DNA of 64,000 nucleotides from Pyrenochaeta sp. MPI-SDFR-AT-0127 (GCA_020747015.1 JAGTJM010000004.1:1-64000), one strand, 5' to 3'. Positions 21,048-33,208 are shown, numbered from the stretch's first letter. The notes: generated by a model not told the origin, from the sequence alone. Made by a program: numbers and translations.

Positions 21048-23253
21048 TCTCAGTAGCTTTGATGATATCTGAGGTAGAAAGGTGAGGTTAAAGTTGACGT
21101 TGTGGTCGCAATTTTAGATGTCAACTTGGTGGTGTGGAGCTTAAAGTATATTTCGCTTCGCTTTCACTCTTGCCATGAAGCATCGAGCACGGGACGCGGG
21201 CAATAGCGCAAGTGAACCAGGCGCGGCCAGGGAATTAGAGTTGTGCAGGATACCAAGCTTTCAATAACCCCTGCGTAGAAATCGGGGACCACGAGGAGGA
21301 AACACGAGGCTGCTATGTTACAGGGACAAGCTTGGAACGATATGCCGCAATATTTTCGAAGGGCACCGGGGGACCTTTAACCCTCAGATACTCATTGACA
21401 TCTGCTGGGCCGACTCGAAGCTCCGACGATGACGGTGGAGCCTGACGCTTCTAGGCCAGCCCCATCACCCGCCCACGGGCAAGAGTGAGAGCATCGGCTA
21501 GGGTCATGGAGCATGGTCCATGTCGGTAGGTTGTTGGTCGGGCACTCCAGAGGAAGCGGCTGTGCCTGGCTGGCTGGCTGGACCCTTGTTTGCACCAATG
21601 GAGACGAGAATCTCCAACTCTTTCTTGAAAAGATGTCGGGGCGAAAGGCTCCATGCTGTGCATAGCAAGCCAGATCAGCCCTTGGAAGGTTCTGCAGTGG
21701 TCATGCATGTCCATCCCATCGATCAGAGACACCATCAGCACATCCTAAGCCAAATGTGCTCCATGATGGAAAAGTCTAGCCCCAAGCGTCACAGCACTGG
21801 ACCGGCGCAAGCGACTTACCGGCCAAATTAATCATAAATGGAAAAGCTTGGGCGTCGGCAGGTGAGCTTAGCTGTACCGTCGGTGAGCAGAGGCAATGAA
21901 GGCGTCGTTGCGTGGTTTGCTGGCTGAAGAACGTGCTCCAAGAGGGGACCCCTTGTTCGCCCGCCGATTCCGCGCGTGCTGATTGGGGATTTGTCCGGAA
22001 ACCCTAGTGATACATTTTTGAAGAGAATCGGCGAGGGGCGGAGAAACACCACTCGACAAGTAACAACGAACCTTCCATTTGCGTTTGGTCCAGTTGCCAT
22101 GCGCGTGCTGTGCGGAGGCAGCTGATGGATTGTGCTGCCTACTCACATGGAAAGGCACGTGGGCCGTATGCAGCGATGAGGGTGTCTGGATCGACTCAAT
22201 CAAGGAGGTGGGCCCAAGAATCGATATTGTGCATCTCATGGGCCATGGCCCACCGCCCCCATCGTTCCGTCGGCCATGGCGCGCATCGTCGTGTTGATCA
22301 ATCCGTCTTTTTGTCACCAGCGGCAAAAGGAACACCGAAAAGTTGTCTGGGAAGCAGGGCTGCATGTCCCTGCATGCTCCAACATGCCTAATCCACCACA
22401 GGCGCACCCTTGGTACTGAAGCTCACACATCACAGCCCGCAAGTCTAGTCATAATCCACCGGTAATCCTCAGTCAGCCTTGTGCTCGTTCCAGAAATGGC
22501 TCTGCGGGCGTTTTGCGGTCGAGTCTAGTGTCGGGCCTTACTAGCTGGCTGTCGATCGTCCCCGTCAACACGACATCTTCTGTTTTCGACTCGCGCGGCA
22601 ATGGTGACTGCACTCTTCGTCTCGGACGGCCTGGTGATCTTTAATGGGGCCAGACGGAGTCGTGACTTCCCGTGAGCCGCCGACATCATCTGTTCTCCTA
22701 CAGAATGACTACAAGCAAAGCGGAGCACAGCCAAACACCAACGTCATTCGTGAATCGCCATTGATAGCTGAGCGCAAGGCTTCTTTATCAATTCGTTTGC
22801 ATGTCCTTGCACCAGCATTCCAGAGATTCTATTCAAAATTGGCAAGAGCAGATGCTTTGTCGTGTCAGCAGCCTGTAGTTGATTCTGTCAGCCATAGTTA
22901 GTCTCTCACAAGCTGCCTGCCTCATGCAGGCCATTCACGGTCTTCTTCTGGCTGTGGCCCAAATTCAACGCCTCGCCTTTCTTCCACAACACGCACCGAC
23001 AAATTCGCTCATAACCGCGACACGGAGGACAGAAAAGTTGAATTAGCTTTGTGCTGTTGGAGAAGTGATGCAGATATCTAACAGAGGAGAAGCCGGAGAG
23101 AGCTAGCGTGTTACTATCATGGATGGCATAATACTCGGGCTTATAGACATTCGCTATCGATGACTTTTGGGCCTACTTTTATCGGCGTCTTCTCCACCAT
23201 TCTGACGGTTCTTAGACATGCCCAGGTTAATTAAGCAGTGGCCATGCGTAACA
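21048..23253. other. 2.2-kb intergenic region, no gene recognised
   Basis: This is the upstream region of the SGNH hydrolase gene. Both strands are full of short overlapping frames (up to about 180 codons on the minus strand near 22400-21868), but codon content looks random and no family motif is visible. A short TGGC tandem run occurs near 21568-21583. Confidence 0.5.
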
Positions 23254-23627
23254 TCACGGTATTCGCGCCCAGCATTTTTTAAACGTGGAAGAAGGAGAGT
23301 TTACGGCCTTACTGCGGAAAACATGCGGCACTACATTTGACCCAACAACGTATGCTTCCACCCCATTGCCGATAAGTCCATATGTCTCAACATTGACATA
23401 CGTTTTGGTGAGGTACCGGTATAGTTCCGTCTTCTCAGCCCCTCCTTGCTTCTCATATGTCATACCAAATGCAACACCCGCGTGCAGATGATCAGGACCC
23501 ATGAAACCATGACCTTCACCATAGTTCTGTCAGTCTTTGTTCTAGGTACATAATTCAAGGATGTCACAACGTCTAAATCTTCGACCTTATCATCAGTTGC
23601 ACTCAAGGCATCGAAGGCAGTGGTCAT
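23254..23627 (-). CDS. Possible small gene or gene fragment, unknown
   Basis: The minus-strand frame from about 23527 to 23254 reads as plausible protein (it includes GFMGPDHLHAGVAFGMTYEK and NVETYGLIGNGVEAYVV), and the bases just before it (CTGACAG) look like a 3' splice site. An ATG at 23627 opens a short frame (MTTAFDALSATDDKVEDL), which would need a roughly 44-62 nt intron with a weak donor to join it. I do not recognise the product. It could be a lineage-specific small gene, a decayed fragment or chance. Confidence 0.3.
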
Positions 23628-23865
23628 ATCGGCGATAGGGGTGGGTCACCGAGTTTTGGTAAACACGTAACAGGTGCCTTCCAGAAAGTCTGCCCTTTTG
23701 CTGATAGGTATTAGCAGAACAAGAGACTATTATGTAAGATCACTGACCGACCCATTAGATTAACGTTAGTGGCCCTAAAGCCTATTCAAAGCCCATTACT
23801 CTGCTCTAGTCAGGCGAGCCCAGGACCGAATCCGGGAATAAAGTGACCTCTCCATTATTAGCAAG
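23628..23865. other. Short intergenic stretch
   Basis: There is nothing recognisable here. It separates the possible small gene from the 3' end of the next minus-strand gene. Confidence 0.4.
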
Positions 23866-25232
23866 CTAGTTACTAGTCATGTCATTTTGCTCGAGGCCGA
23901 GGCCATAGGGTTGTGGGCTTTCGATTGAGGAGCTGTACAGAGCGTGACTGACCAGGGGCATGTGACGGGAAATATGGCTGTGTTCGTTAGCTTCCGTGTA
24001 CTGTAAAGCTGGCATGACGGAAATGCTCTGTGGGGATCCTGGCATTGCTACGAGGTCCGGGTTGTTGACTTTGTTTTCTTTGTCATCGTCTATGTAGTTC
24101 AAGGGCGAAACTGACATGGCTTCTGCGCCTAGCTGGTCTTCGAGCCGTTCCGCATATACCTCGAACGGTTGCCCTGAAACGACCGGCCATGGATCTTCAA
24201 AGTGGTGAATATCTCGGCTTCTCGGATAAAATTTCCGTACATCGAGTGCAACTTTACGACGAGTACGATATGGCGCAGAAGAACTAAATGCTAATGGTGC
24301 CCGTGACGTTCTTGCCCTCGAACCTGTATCACGCGTCAATGGATGTAGAATGTATAATTGGCACCAAAGACAAGAAATCCAGAGAAGAGCCAGAGCTTCA
24401 TTATGTAACTCACACCGTTGTCACGTCGTTGGAACAAGGGTAGGCACGGTACTGAACCGAAGTATCCACACAACACACTCGGGGTCAACTAACCTCTGTT
24501 CACCCTTGAACTCATTTCCACGTGGATATTTACTGGCATATAGCCGTCAGCCATGTCCTCTCCCTGGGCCAAGTTCGTGGCTTGTGTGGTCTTAGAGGGC
24601 ATGGGCTTGGCTGTTCTCTTTTTTTTGTCATCCAAGCCTAGTTCAATCGTTGAAAGTGCGTGTCGAAAACTGGCGCGCTTGTGAAGCAGGATTTGCGTTT
24701 CATTATGCTCAACGTTCAGCATCTCGAGGTCTCCATCCTGGGGATGTATATTCATATTATATGAAATGTTTCGGTTCGAGGCTTTGCGTGAAGAACGCCG
24801 AATAGCTCCAAGTGGTTGCGGTATGTTTCTATTACGCTTCGTGCTCATGGCGACTAGGTCTATGGTTGTCTTAGTCTCACTTTCATCGATGATCGATGTT
24901 TGAATTTTTGTATCCATGTTAACTTGCTCGGAGAGCGTGTCGAATAAGCCATTTGAAGAACACAGTTTTTCTATATAGGCCGAGCGACGTTTGGCAGTAT
25001 TCGCCGGTCGGACGCTGTCGTCCATGGGATGATACTTGATGTCGTAAACAAGTCTTGTCTGCTCTACGCTGCGGCGACGAAACGCATAAGATGAGATCGG
25101 AGCTGCGGACCTTGGCCAGTTCAATCCCAGCAACGATCTTCCGCCTTTCCTGTTAACAACGATATTGCCTATATCAATGCCCGAAGGAAGTTCGATGACT
25201 CGATTGATCTCTTCAGAAGACACACAGGGATT
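23866..25232 (-). CDS. Unknown protein, 3' exons (5' end unresolved)
   Basis: Two exons can be supported: 25232-24494 and 24323-23866, joined by a 170-bp intron (GTTAGT...ATACAG) that keeps frame and gives about 398 residues to the stop. The first exon starts right after a CAATAG acceptor and reads NPCVSSEEINRVIELPSG, so an upstream exon must exist. The protein is basic and Ser/Arg-rich with a KKKRTAKP stretch, which suggests a nuclear protein; I do not recognise the family. Likely 5' material lies in 25233-25800 (see the next entry) but I could not build one consistent chain to an ATG. Confidence 0.55.
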
Positions 25233-26408
25233 CTATTGAAATTAGCCAGCCTACAAGTGAACAGATTTAAGGCAAGCTTGCAATGGCTGCTTGGTTTTTG
25301 TATGGATATCCTCCCTGCTCCTTTTCAGGGCTGCTAATACTGTCTAAACCATGGCCCTCAAGCGAATGAACGTCTTTGTGAGGCTCAATGGAGTGCTGGC
25401 CCGGCGCCATCTTGACATCGCTCTCAGCTTGGAGATGCTGAGGCGACATCGCGTGTCCGTGAATGTCGCAGGTCCCTACGGAGGTTAAGACAGAATTCAT
25501 ACAAGTGTAAAGTCCTGTAGGCGCCCGTGACCAGTGTCAGCCGCTCAGCTCTGTCGATCAAAAGAGCAAGTGCTGGGTGGCGTACTAGAGAAGTAAAGGG
25601 TGGCAATGCCTGAAGTATGGCAGCAGAACCATTAGGATGGAGCACTAGCTATTGCAATACTGTAGCAGGGTGATTATCAAATAGATTCCTTACTTCCGTA
25701 GGAGCAGCCTGGAGTGTCTCGGACTCTGGAGTCTTTCGACTAATTTGACAATAGCCAGTAGTTCCTTCCCCGGGCGCACGGTAACGTGACTTCGATTGAC
25801 GAGCAGGTGAAGAGGAGGGGAAAGTGCGCTACCAAAGTGCTGTCAAGCAAGACACCACATGCATCAAGCAGATGTGACGATTGCGAAAAATGGCTCATAT
25901 CTGACTTCCGTACTAGAAAGGTGGCTGCAATTCTGGAATATGTACCATTGCGGAACGCATGCGGGGAACGACAGCTAACGATGCTGGAGGACCCAAGTGC
26001 GCAATATGCCAGTACCAGGAGAATGAAGAAACAAACAATTAAAAGAGCAAGCGTTGATGGTGACCGCGTATGGACAAGCAGCACACCGGAGGTCGGGATC
26101 ACGAGCACTTGGAGCGAATGTTAATGACTTCAAGTAACATACTTAGGCCTTAGAATACTGTCCTACTCGTTCTAGTCCAATCAATGACTCCAGCGCGTAC
26201 AACGTAACAGAAGGCATTTCATCCCTATTGCAAAGCGCACGCCACGATGCTGAGCCAACAATAGAATCCGGTGTGTCGTTTTCATGTCCGACGTAATGCA
26301 ACTCCAACACGCTTACCATTTCCCAGTATGCTGAAAGTAACCAAAGCAGAGATAGGAAAACTCGCTTGAACGCAAACAAAATAACAAGAACATCAACATA
26401 TGAAATGA
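25233..26408 (-). other. Unresolved coding-like blocks upstream of the unknown gene
   Basis: Minus-strand 25645-25500 reads as convincing protein (LVLHPNGSAAILQALPPF, ALALLIDRAERLTLV), and directly upstream the same frame reads VRNLFDNHPATVLQ followed by an in-frame TAG at about 25649-25647. A second frame, about 25810-25695, reads RPGKELLAIVKLVERLQ. Either a 45-nt intron (GTAAGG...CAATAG) removes the stop or the gene is damaged. The remaining 25,820-26,408 shows only short frames with nothing recognisable. Confidence 0.4.
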
Positions 26409-27464
26409 TCAAGTCCTGGCCGTTAGGCGCGACGTCAAACGAACAGGCGGCATGACGAAACTGATATCTTCGTCCTCTTCGTCGTCATCAACCTCAATGC
26501 CAACGACTTTTGGTGTCAAAGGCGCTGATGTGACGGGGACGATTGGTAGTATGGCCGTCGGCCGCTCTTCTCGTTCACGGGGCGTAATCGATAACGACGG
26601 GAAGTGTTTCTTGTAAGAAGGTTCTACTGACGACAAGGGTGTGTCGGACGTGCCCTGTAAATGGGATTCGTGTGCCTCGTGTGATTTCCTTGTGTTGCAT
26701 TTGACGACTTCAGTTGTTGCAGTCTCAAGGACATCCTCAAAGTTCTTACGGACGGCCTCTAGTTCCTTTCTGCAGTCACCATCACGTAGAGTGACGTGTG
26801 CTGCTTTCTCGCATAAGCCTTGTGCAGTTTCCAGCGTTTTATCTGTTGTATCAAAGAGTCCGACGGGTGTGGATGAGCTAATGGGAACGCCTAATCGATC
26901 GCTTCTCCTCGCTGCTGCTCGTGCTCGCATCGACGACATCCGCGGACGGTAGCTGATCTTCGACATGATCTCCTCCTCATCCGCATCGTTTTCCTCCTCC
27001 TCTTCACTGGAGCCTCCCGCTAGAGCAGCCAATTCAATCATCTTCGCCTCCATTTTTGCCTTTCGTAACATGTTGCGTCCTGTGCCTATGGCTCGCACGA
27101 GTAGCTCGAAAGACTTTTGCATGTCGCCATCATAGTTCATGATGACCATTTGCTTGGGTCTATGACGTGCAGGGCCAGATGCACGACCAGACAGGACCGA
27201 GAGCGTCTTGCGTTTACGATTTCCGGGGGGATCAGTGTGTGCAGCGTTGGAAGAGGCAACTTCCTCTGTTATAGCGCCTAATTTCCCCGGCCGTATCGAC
27301 TTGGTGGACTCTGATTGCCTCTTTGCATATCGTGACGGCGACACTGATATCTTTGTGACCTCATCCTGCATGGCGGTGACCCTTGCTTCCACCCTAGCAA
27401 TGTCCTGTAGCCATTGGGGTATACCCTCTTGCAAGAAGGTAAACGATTTCTCGATATCTGACAT
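26409..27464 (-). CDS. Unknown nuclear-type protein, 351 aa
   Basis: A single uninterrupted frame gives 351 aa from the ATG at 27464. The N-terminus (MSDIEKSFTFLQEGIPQWLQ, then VEARVTAMQDEV) looks like a short helical or coiled-coil segment. The middle has basic runs (NRKRKTL, RHRPKQMV), a helical FELLVRAIGTGRNMLRKAKMEA stretch and an acidic run (SSEEEEENDADEEE). The C-terminus is Pro-rich with a second acidic run (EVDDDEEDEDISFVMPP). The composition fits a nuclear or chromatin protein. I do not recognise the family, so the function is unknown. Confidence 0.72.
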   Translation of the reverse strand: MSDIEKSFTFLQEGIPQWLQDIARVEARVTAMQDEVTKISVSPSRYAKRQSESTKSIRPGKLGAITEEVASSNAAHTDPPGNRKRKTLSVLSGRASGPARHRPKQMVIMNYDGDMQKSFELLVRAIGTGRNMLRKAKMEAKMIELAALAGGSSEEEEENDADEEEIMSKISYRPRMSSMRARAAARRSDRLGVPISSSTPVGLFDTTDKTLETAQGLCEKAAHVTLRDGDCRKELEAVRKNFEDVLETATTEVVKCNTRKSHEAHESHLQGTSDTPLSSVEPSYKKHFPSLSITPREREERPTAILPIVPVTSAPLTPKVVGIEVDDDEEDEDISFVMPPVRLTSRLTART

Positions 27465-29502
27465 TGTGGCAACGGTTGCAGCGGCGGGTTAATGCGAAAG
27501 TTGAAGATGGCGGGAGCGGACGGATTGGCCGATGAAATCGACGCCGGTGGAGAGACGTTGAAGAGGGTCGGCCAGCGAGCAGTGGTGAATGGAAGGGCGG
27601 TAGAGGGTATGGAATAATCGTCGAGGGTAGTGTATGTGAGCGGAGCAGAGAAATCCGAGCTGGCGACCCGACTCCGCAGTGACTATATGAGAAGCCACAA
27701 GCTCACAGGCAGGGGCCTGCTTCTGATACGAGCTGCGGTCAACGGGCTGGGCCTCTGTTTGGCTGCGGACATGCGAGCGAAACTACGGTTGTACAAACGC
27801 ACGGCACATTGCAGGAGAGAGGGGGTAGCGAGAAGTCAGAGAGGAGCGCAGCGGGAGCAAGGAAGACGCTTCATTAGAGGATGGGGTACCGAGTGGAGGG
27901 ATCGTTTGCCAAGGGTATGCCCCGGCCTAAGCGTGGAGCGGGCGTGATTACAGCATTGAAATGCCTCACTTCCGGGGGTTGCACGGTACCGTCTGTCGCC
28001 ATGCTGCTGCTTGTGCGTTTATTGCGCATGGCTGGCAGTACAGGGTCGATGAATTCCCTGGGACAGGCCTTGGTCACAGCACTACAACTGTGCAGCGCGA
28101 TGAAGAGCAACTGCGACTCGTCCACATCGGACAAGCGCTGTGCTGAGCTACCACGCCGATCTCTGCTCTTCATCCTGCACATGATCTCGATCTTCAATGT
28201 CTGGACTTTCCGAGCCAGAGCGGCAGACTGAGAAAGGCCGCAGCTCGAACCTGCACGTAAATGGCCTTGAACTGATCGAAGTCTACCATGGACGGGAAAC
28301 CTAGGCGGCGCAGGTGCACCTCCCAGCGTGCGGCAACTCTCCAATCATGTCTTCATGGCGTTGTCGTCCCGTGTAGTGGACGCCGCAGCCGGAGTCGCAG
28401 GAGGTTCGGCGCGCGCGAAGCGAGGTGAGGTGCAAACGAGAGACGCGGCCGTTAGTCTCGCCAGTGTCCTATGCTGCTCATTTATTGCCATCACAATGAC
28501 CCTGTGTATAAACTTCCAATTAGGACAACATATTGCCATTCAGTCCAGTGACCCTCGCAAACGCTGCCACGCCGGGACGGGGCACGTACATACCCCCAAC
28601 TCATCATGCCGTCACCAACTCTTCACATCAATGTTCAATCCGTATCGGCTTCTTGTCGCTAGCACAGCATGGCCAAAAGTCAGCAATAATGTGTGTACTC
28701 CACCACGGCTCTTGTCACTAGTCAAGGGCCTGTCAACACGTCAATCGTACGCTAGGCTGCTTGGGATGTCTATGCCAAGCCTTTGAGCGAAGCCTTGCCC
28801 TGTCGGCCTATTACTTCACCCAGCGAGGCAGTCACTGCAAAAGAGGCGTACCGACATTTGTCGCGATAGTAGAAGCACGACAAAATAGCCATGATGACAT
28901 GGCCCGTCGGGAACGCAAAGGTGCATATTGAACTTACGCCCACGAAGCAATACCTTGGTCCGAGGGCTTTCATCCTCCACAGGTTTAAAAAGCTCTCAGT
29001 CGGTGGGCTCCGTTGAAACGTACGGGTTGTACCCAAGTGCACCCACCATCATCTGCAGATGGGCGGTGACTCCACAGCATTGGAAATTACAGTCAGAAAA
29101 GGCCCATCTGGCAATTGACCCGCAGCGACTTTTGCTGTCTTGGCACGCGAAAAGTAAATGACAAGGAATAGCAGCAGGTCGCCGACCTGAGCCAAAGTAT
29201 GGGGAATTTGTGTTGGATTACTGCATCGACTTTTAAGCGCTTTCTGTCTGCTGCTACCTGACGTTACACGGCATGGCTGCAATGCGACGGTTTCTCGCAT
29301 TCATCAGGTCTGTCTTAGCATGCTTGCAAAGCAGCTAATTATCATCAGCTCCGGTATCAAATTAGTTGAGCAAGAGCACAAAAAGGAAGGCATAGTGATG
29401 GTGATGGTTCTATTGAACAATAAGACGATTTATTGTCATGACTGAGAACGGGGAGTGTCGCGAACTGCTGTGTCCAAGTCCCGTTAGCCATGAAACAAGT
29501 CC
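27465..29502. other. 2-kb intergenic region, no gene recognised
   Basis: This lies between the start of the unknown 351-aa gene and the 3' end of the PNPOx-like gene. Frames of up to about 155 codons occur on both strands near 27870-28790, but none has a recognisable motif, and overlapping frames on opposite strands argue for chance. Confidence 0.5.
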
Positions 29503-30402
29503 TCATGGCCAAAGTTCCTCCGTTGTCCAGCCTGCATTCGCCTTCATGTTCTCATCAAATGTATATCGGAACCGCCTCGCTCTCGAAGGATCACTTAGAT
29601 CAGTCTGCTCTACAGAATCTGGAACGATGACAACGAGGCGAAAGTTGTTTCGCGCGACTGGATCGTGAAGGTCATCTGTTTTGGACCCTAATCTGAAGAT
29701 CGTCTCGTCGAAAGGTTGGCTTGTCAGCTGTCCTGGGGGCGGGTTCTTAAAAGAACCTACAAATATTGGTTAGGCCGTTGTGTCTGACACATAGGCATAC
29801 ATACCTTTAATGCTAGGCGATTGATTTCCAAAGAAGGCTGTGAGCTCCTTCTGCCAGCTCCAGTCTTTCTCCTCCTCAGGCCCGGTCCGAGTTCGAGCCC
29901 TCATCCTCTTACCCACTTCACTCTTCACGGTCCGTACCCCACTGCTCTCCTCCGCACTCTCAATATCGTCCGCAATAATATATGCCCGACCCTTGATCCG
30001 CCATTGCGTCCCCGTGTCTGTGATCCAATATACAGCTTCCACAGGACCGCCACCTCCACTCCCCTGTATCTGACCTCTACTGTCCGCATGCCCTGCACTC
30101 GTCGCGAAGATTTGCCCCACCTTCTCCATGCGTACATCTGTGGTAAATGTAGGGCAATCGCTCTCGTATACCTGGGGGTTGCGCTGCGCATCGTTGTGCT
30201 TGTTCTCGGGTAATTCGGCCCAGAAGCCACGGAAGATGCAGTATCGCACCCGAGGGACGTATGGAGTAGAGGAGCCTTTTGGAGCAGAATCAAGGGTACC
30301 GAGCACGAACTCAGGCGATTTCATCTTAGATATTTGCTCGTCGAAGCGCTTCTTCCATGGAGCTGGCAGGCGTACGGAAACTGTAGGTGTCGTAGACGAC
30401 AT
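29503..30402 (-). CDS. PNPOx-like FMN-binding protein (Alr4036 type)
   Basis: Resembles the FMN-binding split-barrel family related to pyridoxamine 5'-phosphate oxidase; probably a cytosolic flavoprotein, with the reaction unproven. Exons 30402-29805 and 29756-29503 (48-bp intron) give 283 aa. The fold landmarks seen are the N-terminal LPAPWKKRFDEQISK, then RVRYCIFRGFWAEL, TTDVRMEKVGQI, a central VEAVYWITDTGTQWRIKGRA strand pair, GSFKNPPPG at the exon junction and the C-terminal FRLVVIVPDSVEQTDLSD plus RRFRYTF block. A glycine-rich loop (GSGGGG) sits before the central strand. True pyridoxamine oxidase activity is less likely than a generic FMN-binding role. Confidence 0.82.
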
Positions 30403-31328
30403 GGTGCAGACAAAGCGCGTCAGGCGGCGGGATGCTGTTCGTAAAGCTATGGTGACTGATTAAAATTGATTATCGGGAATGAAGGAATGGGTGTTAAGTA
30501 CAGAAGTTGATTGTTCACTTCGACGTTGTTCTACAAATGATGTCGTCATCTACCGAGAGCTGGACCTGCGAGTCTTGCCGGGGTACGAGACCAACAGTTT
30601 TGGTATAAACATATTCTATTGTGATCATCTATATGCCTAAACAGCTATTGAAGCTGGGAATTTCCAACGGTCGGTCGGTCGTCTTGTGCGAAGTGCAGTG
30701 CGTAATCGAGACGTATGCTGGCATCTTTTGAGCATCCATGGGATGTGCTCTTGGCGGATCGGCAACCAACCATGGGTTGATATGCTCATATTACTCGCAA
30801 CACACCCCGATATCATTTGCCATCGTCAGCTCAGAAATAGTGAGCATAAAGAACATACTGTCCTAAAGAAGCAACCAGGGTGTCTTACAATACCACTGCT
30901 ATATGACAGCATGGGGACGCCGAATGGTTTCTACTAGTCAAACATATATGTGGAATTCCCAGCTCAGAGATTGAGCACTTGAGGTTAGACATGTTTCCGA
31001 CTTAGACAGCATCGCTTTATAGTCAAAGAGATAGAGATGTTTGATTCTTGAATGCTTTTTGGCGCTAATTTAGGTACTCAAGCCGACTAAAGATATAGCG
31101 ACGTTTGCCATTCAGGCATTGTGTAGTGAAGGGGAAGCAGAGAGTGGGAGGCGGCATTTCTGTGTTAGTTGGCAAACATCAACACGCAGAACTGTGCAAT
31201 GACAGGCTCAGAGGCATTGTGCATGGTGGGCTCGGTACATAGCCAAAGAGAATTCGTGTCAATGTTGAACTTGTGAAGCCTTCGTAAGCTGTTGCATCAT
31301 TGATTAAGTAGTTCCACATGCGAATAGG
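30403..31328. other. 0.9-kb intergenic region, no gene recognised
   Basis: It contains the upstream region of the PNPOx-like gene and the downstream region of the polymerase subunit gene. Only frames shorter than 90 codons are present, and none looks like protein. Confidence 0.5.
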
Positions 31329-33017
31329 CTAAGCCTTCTTAAAAAAGCTGGCAATGCTACCTTGCCCTTTTCTGTCGGTGGCCTTGCCCTTCGCTGCGCT
31401 CGGTGTTTTGAAGGATGCAGACTTCAGCTTCTTAGGCGCTGGCTCGTCTTCAGAGAACGACTCCCACACAGCCTCTTCCTTGGTCACTGCGTAGAATCAG
31501 CTTTATATTCGCCCATGGCGAGCTGGACTCACCAAGATAGCCATCCTCATCTTTGACTTTCTTCTTCTTCATCACTCGTCTTCGGCCGCGTCTCCTGCCA
31601 TCTTGCACAACAATGGTCGCTTCATTGTCGGTAAGTTCGGTTGTGTCCGCTGTGGCTGTTGGGGTGGCTTCAAGCTGCGATTTGGCTGCAATTGGAGCAT
31701 CGGGCATATCTTCGTCTAGACCTCGTTAGGTTGAAGATAAAACATAGCAAACCCTGACTTACCGTCGTCCTCCATCATCTTCCGCAATCTTTCAGCGCGA
31801 TCTTCCCGAACTCTTCGAGCAGCCTGATTCTTTTCTTCGTCAATTTTCACCTCAGGCTCATCGTACAAGTCCCCCTCGTCCTCTGACATGCCTTGCATGG
31901 GTTCTTTGCGTGTCAGTCATTTGACGTATAAGTGGCGGCTGCAAAGGTGACTTACCATCTTCGACCGGAGCAGTTGATGACTCTTGAGATTTTCCAATTT
32001 CTTTTGGCTTTGATTTGGCCTTTGAGAAGGACTTGAATATATCGCCTGCCGTTATATCCTTTCTAGCGCCCGCCTTTGAATCTGATCTCTTGAGGCTACT
32101 AGAGCTCACAACAGGCTGAGGTGTTGACCGGCCCGACGTGCTCACTGATGCACTGCCTCTAAGTGCTGGAGTTGATGCATTCTTCTCTTTCGTTGTAGCC
32201 GCAGTATTGAGTTGGGCAACAGGCTTAGCAGATACCTGTGAGGTGGATACAGCAGGAGCAGCATATTTAGCTGTCCTTCGCTACACGGTGTTAGTGTGAC
32301 AAAATCCACCGCCAGATAAGACAAATCGTCCATACCTTGACATAAGGATTATGAATGGACCCGTATACCCTCCATCGCTCCAAGGGATCCTCATCTGCAA
32401 GCTCCGTATCTATTTCATGGTTGCATGCTAACAGCACATTCAAATCCTACTGTTCTTAGTTTCCACGGTCGACCGGTTGTCCCATGCCACATACCTGGAT
32501 GGGGCCAGGCTCTAGACTGTAAACGTGGACGGATGTCTCCTTTTCGAACTCTCTGCGGGTTTCTAGTCAACGATTAGCCTCGCGAACGTCAGCAGCCGAG
32601 GGCATTACACACTCTCCAGCTCCTCCTCTCGGACCAACAGAAGCGTTGCCTTTTTCACGGGCTCTTCCGTAGCTTCATCTCGCTCTGGCATTGAGCTTGG
32701 GAAAGGCGAGCTACGCATGGCCACATCGTCGCGGTCGCGGCCATTGGCGCCATTTGTGAAGTCGATACCTTGCCTTGTACCGCTGAGGAGATATGTCGCA
32801 TGGATAGAGTTGGGGTTCCTTGTGTTCTGGTTCTGATGGAAATCGAAGAGCATTCTACGACGGATCAGCGAGTGTTCCAGCAGCAAAGAAAGCGTACTGA
32901 CCGCTTGGCGACATTGACGTTCACTTTCAGGGCTCTACTGAGCAACCTGTATGTCACAGGTTTGTTTTCCGTAAGCAGCCTCGCAGCGAGATAATCGTTG
33001 TAATTTTCTTCCGCCAT
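31329..33017 (-). CDS. POL32: DNA polymerase delta subunit 3 (Pol32/Cdc27/POLD3)
   Basis: Accessory subunit of replicative DNA polymerase delta, nuclear. Eight exons (33017-32902, 32854-32613, 32562-32495, 32446-32336, 32280-31956, 31903-31763, 31715-31533, 31486-31329) give 447 aa; seven introns of 46-55 bp all keep phase. The N-terminal winged-helix-like part reads YLAARLLTENKPVTYRLLSRAL, VNVAKRMLFDFH and, later, VHVYSLEPGPIQDLNVLLAC, which fits the family. The rest is charged and disordered, with KDITAGDIFKSFSKAK, an acidic MSEDEGDLYDEPEV and an RRRGRRRVMKKKK basic run. It ends in a PCNA-interacting (PIP) box QGSIASFF (about 437-444). It is divergent from the TBCD gene across 191 bp. Confidence 0.93.
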
Positions 33018-33208
33018 GGTCGGCATTCCTGAAGTCGAAGTGGTTCTATGGTTGCACCGTGGTGAGGAAAGCAACAGACCAGACCGCGTAGCACGCTCGA
33101 CTCAGGTCTCACGCGTCAAATTGATCTCCAATGACTCGCGCATCTACGCGCCTCACCCTGCGCCAACCACAATCACTTTCTTGTCAGCTCACCCCACCAT
33201 GAGGCACA
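33018..33208. promoter_or_regulatory. Short divergent promoter of POL32 and TBCD
   Basis: Only 191 bp lie between the two start codons, so both transcripts must start inside or very near this segment. It contains ACGCGTC-like words (about 33112-33118 and a related ACGCGCC near 33150), the ACGCG core of the cell-cycle MCB element, which would suit the polymerase gene. That is a suggestion only. Confidence 0.5.

Noticed and set aside
27874..28344. 156-codon minus-strand frame in the 27.5-29.5 kb gap
   Set aside because: Opposite-strand frames of similar length overlap it, there is no recognisable domain, and no splice-linked extension was found.
29560..29575. Another CGGAACCG word
   Set aside because: It lies inside the coding sequence of the PNPOx-like gene and is single, so it is likely chance and not a regulator site.
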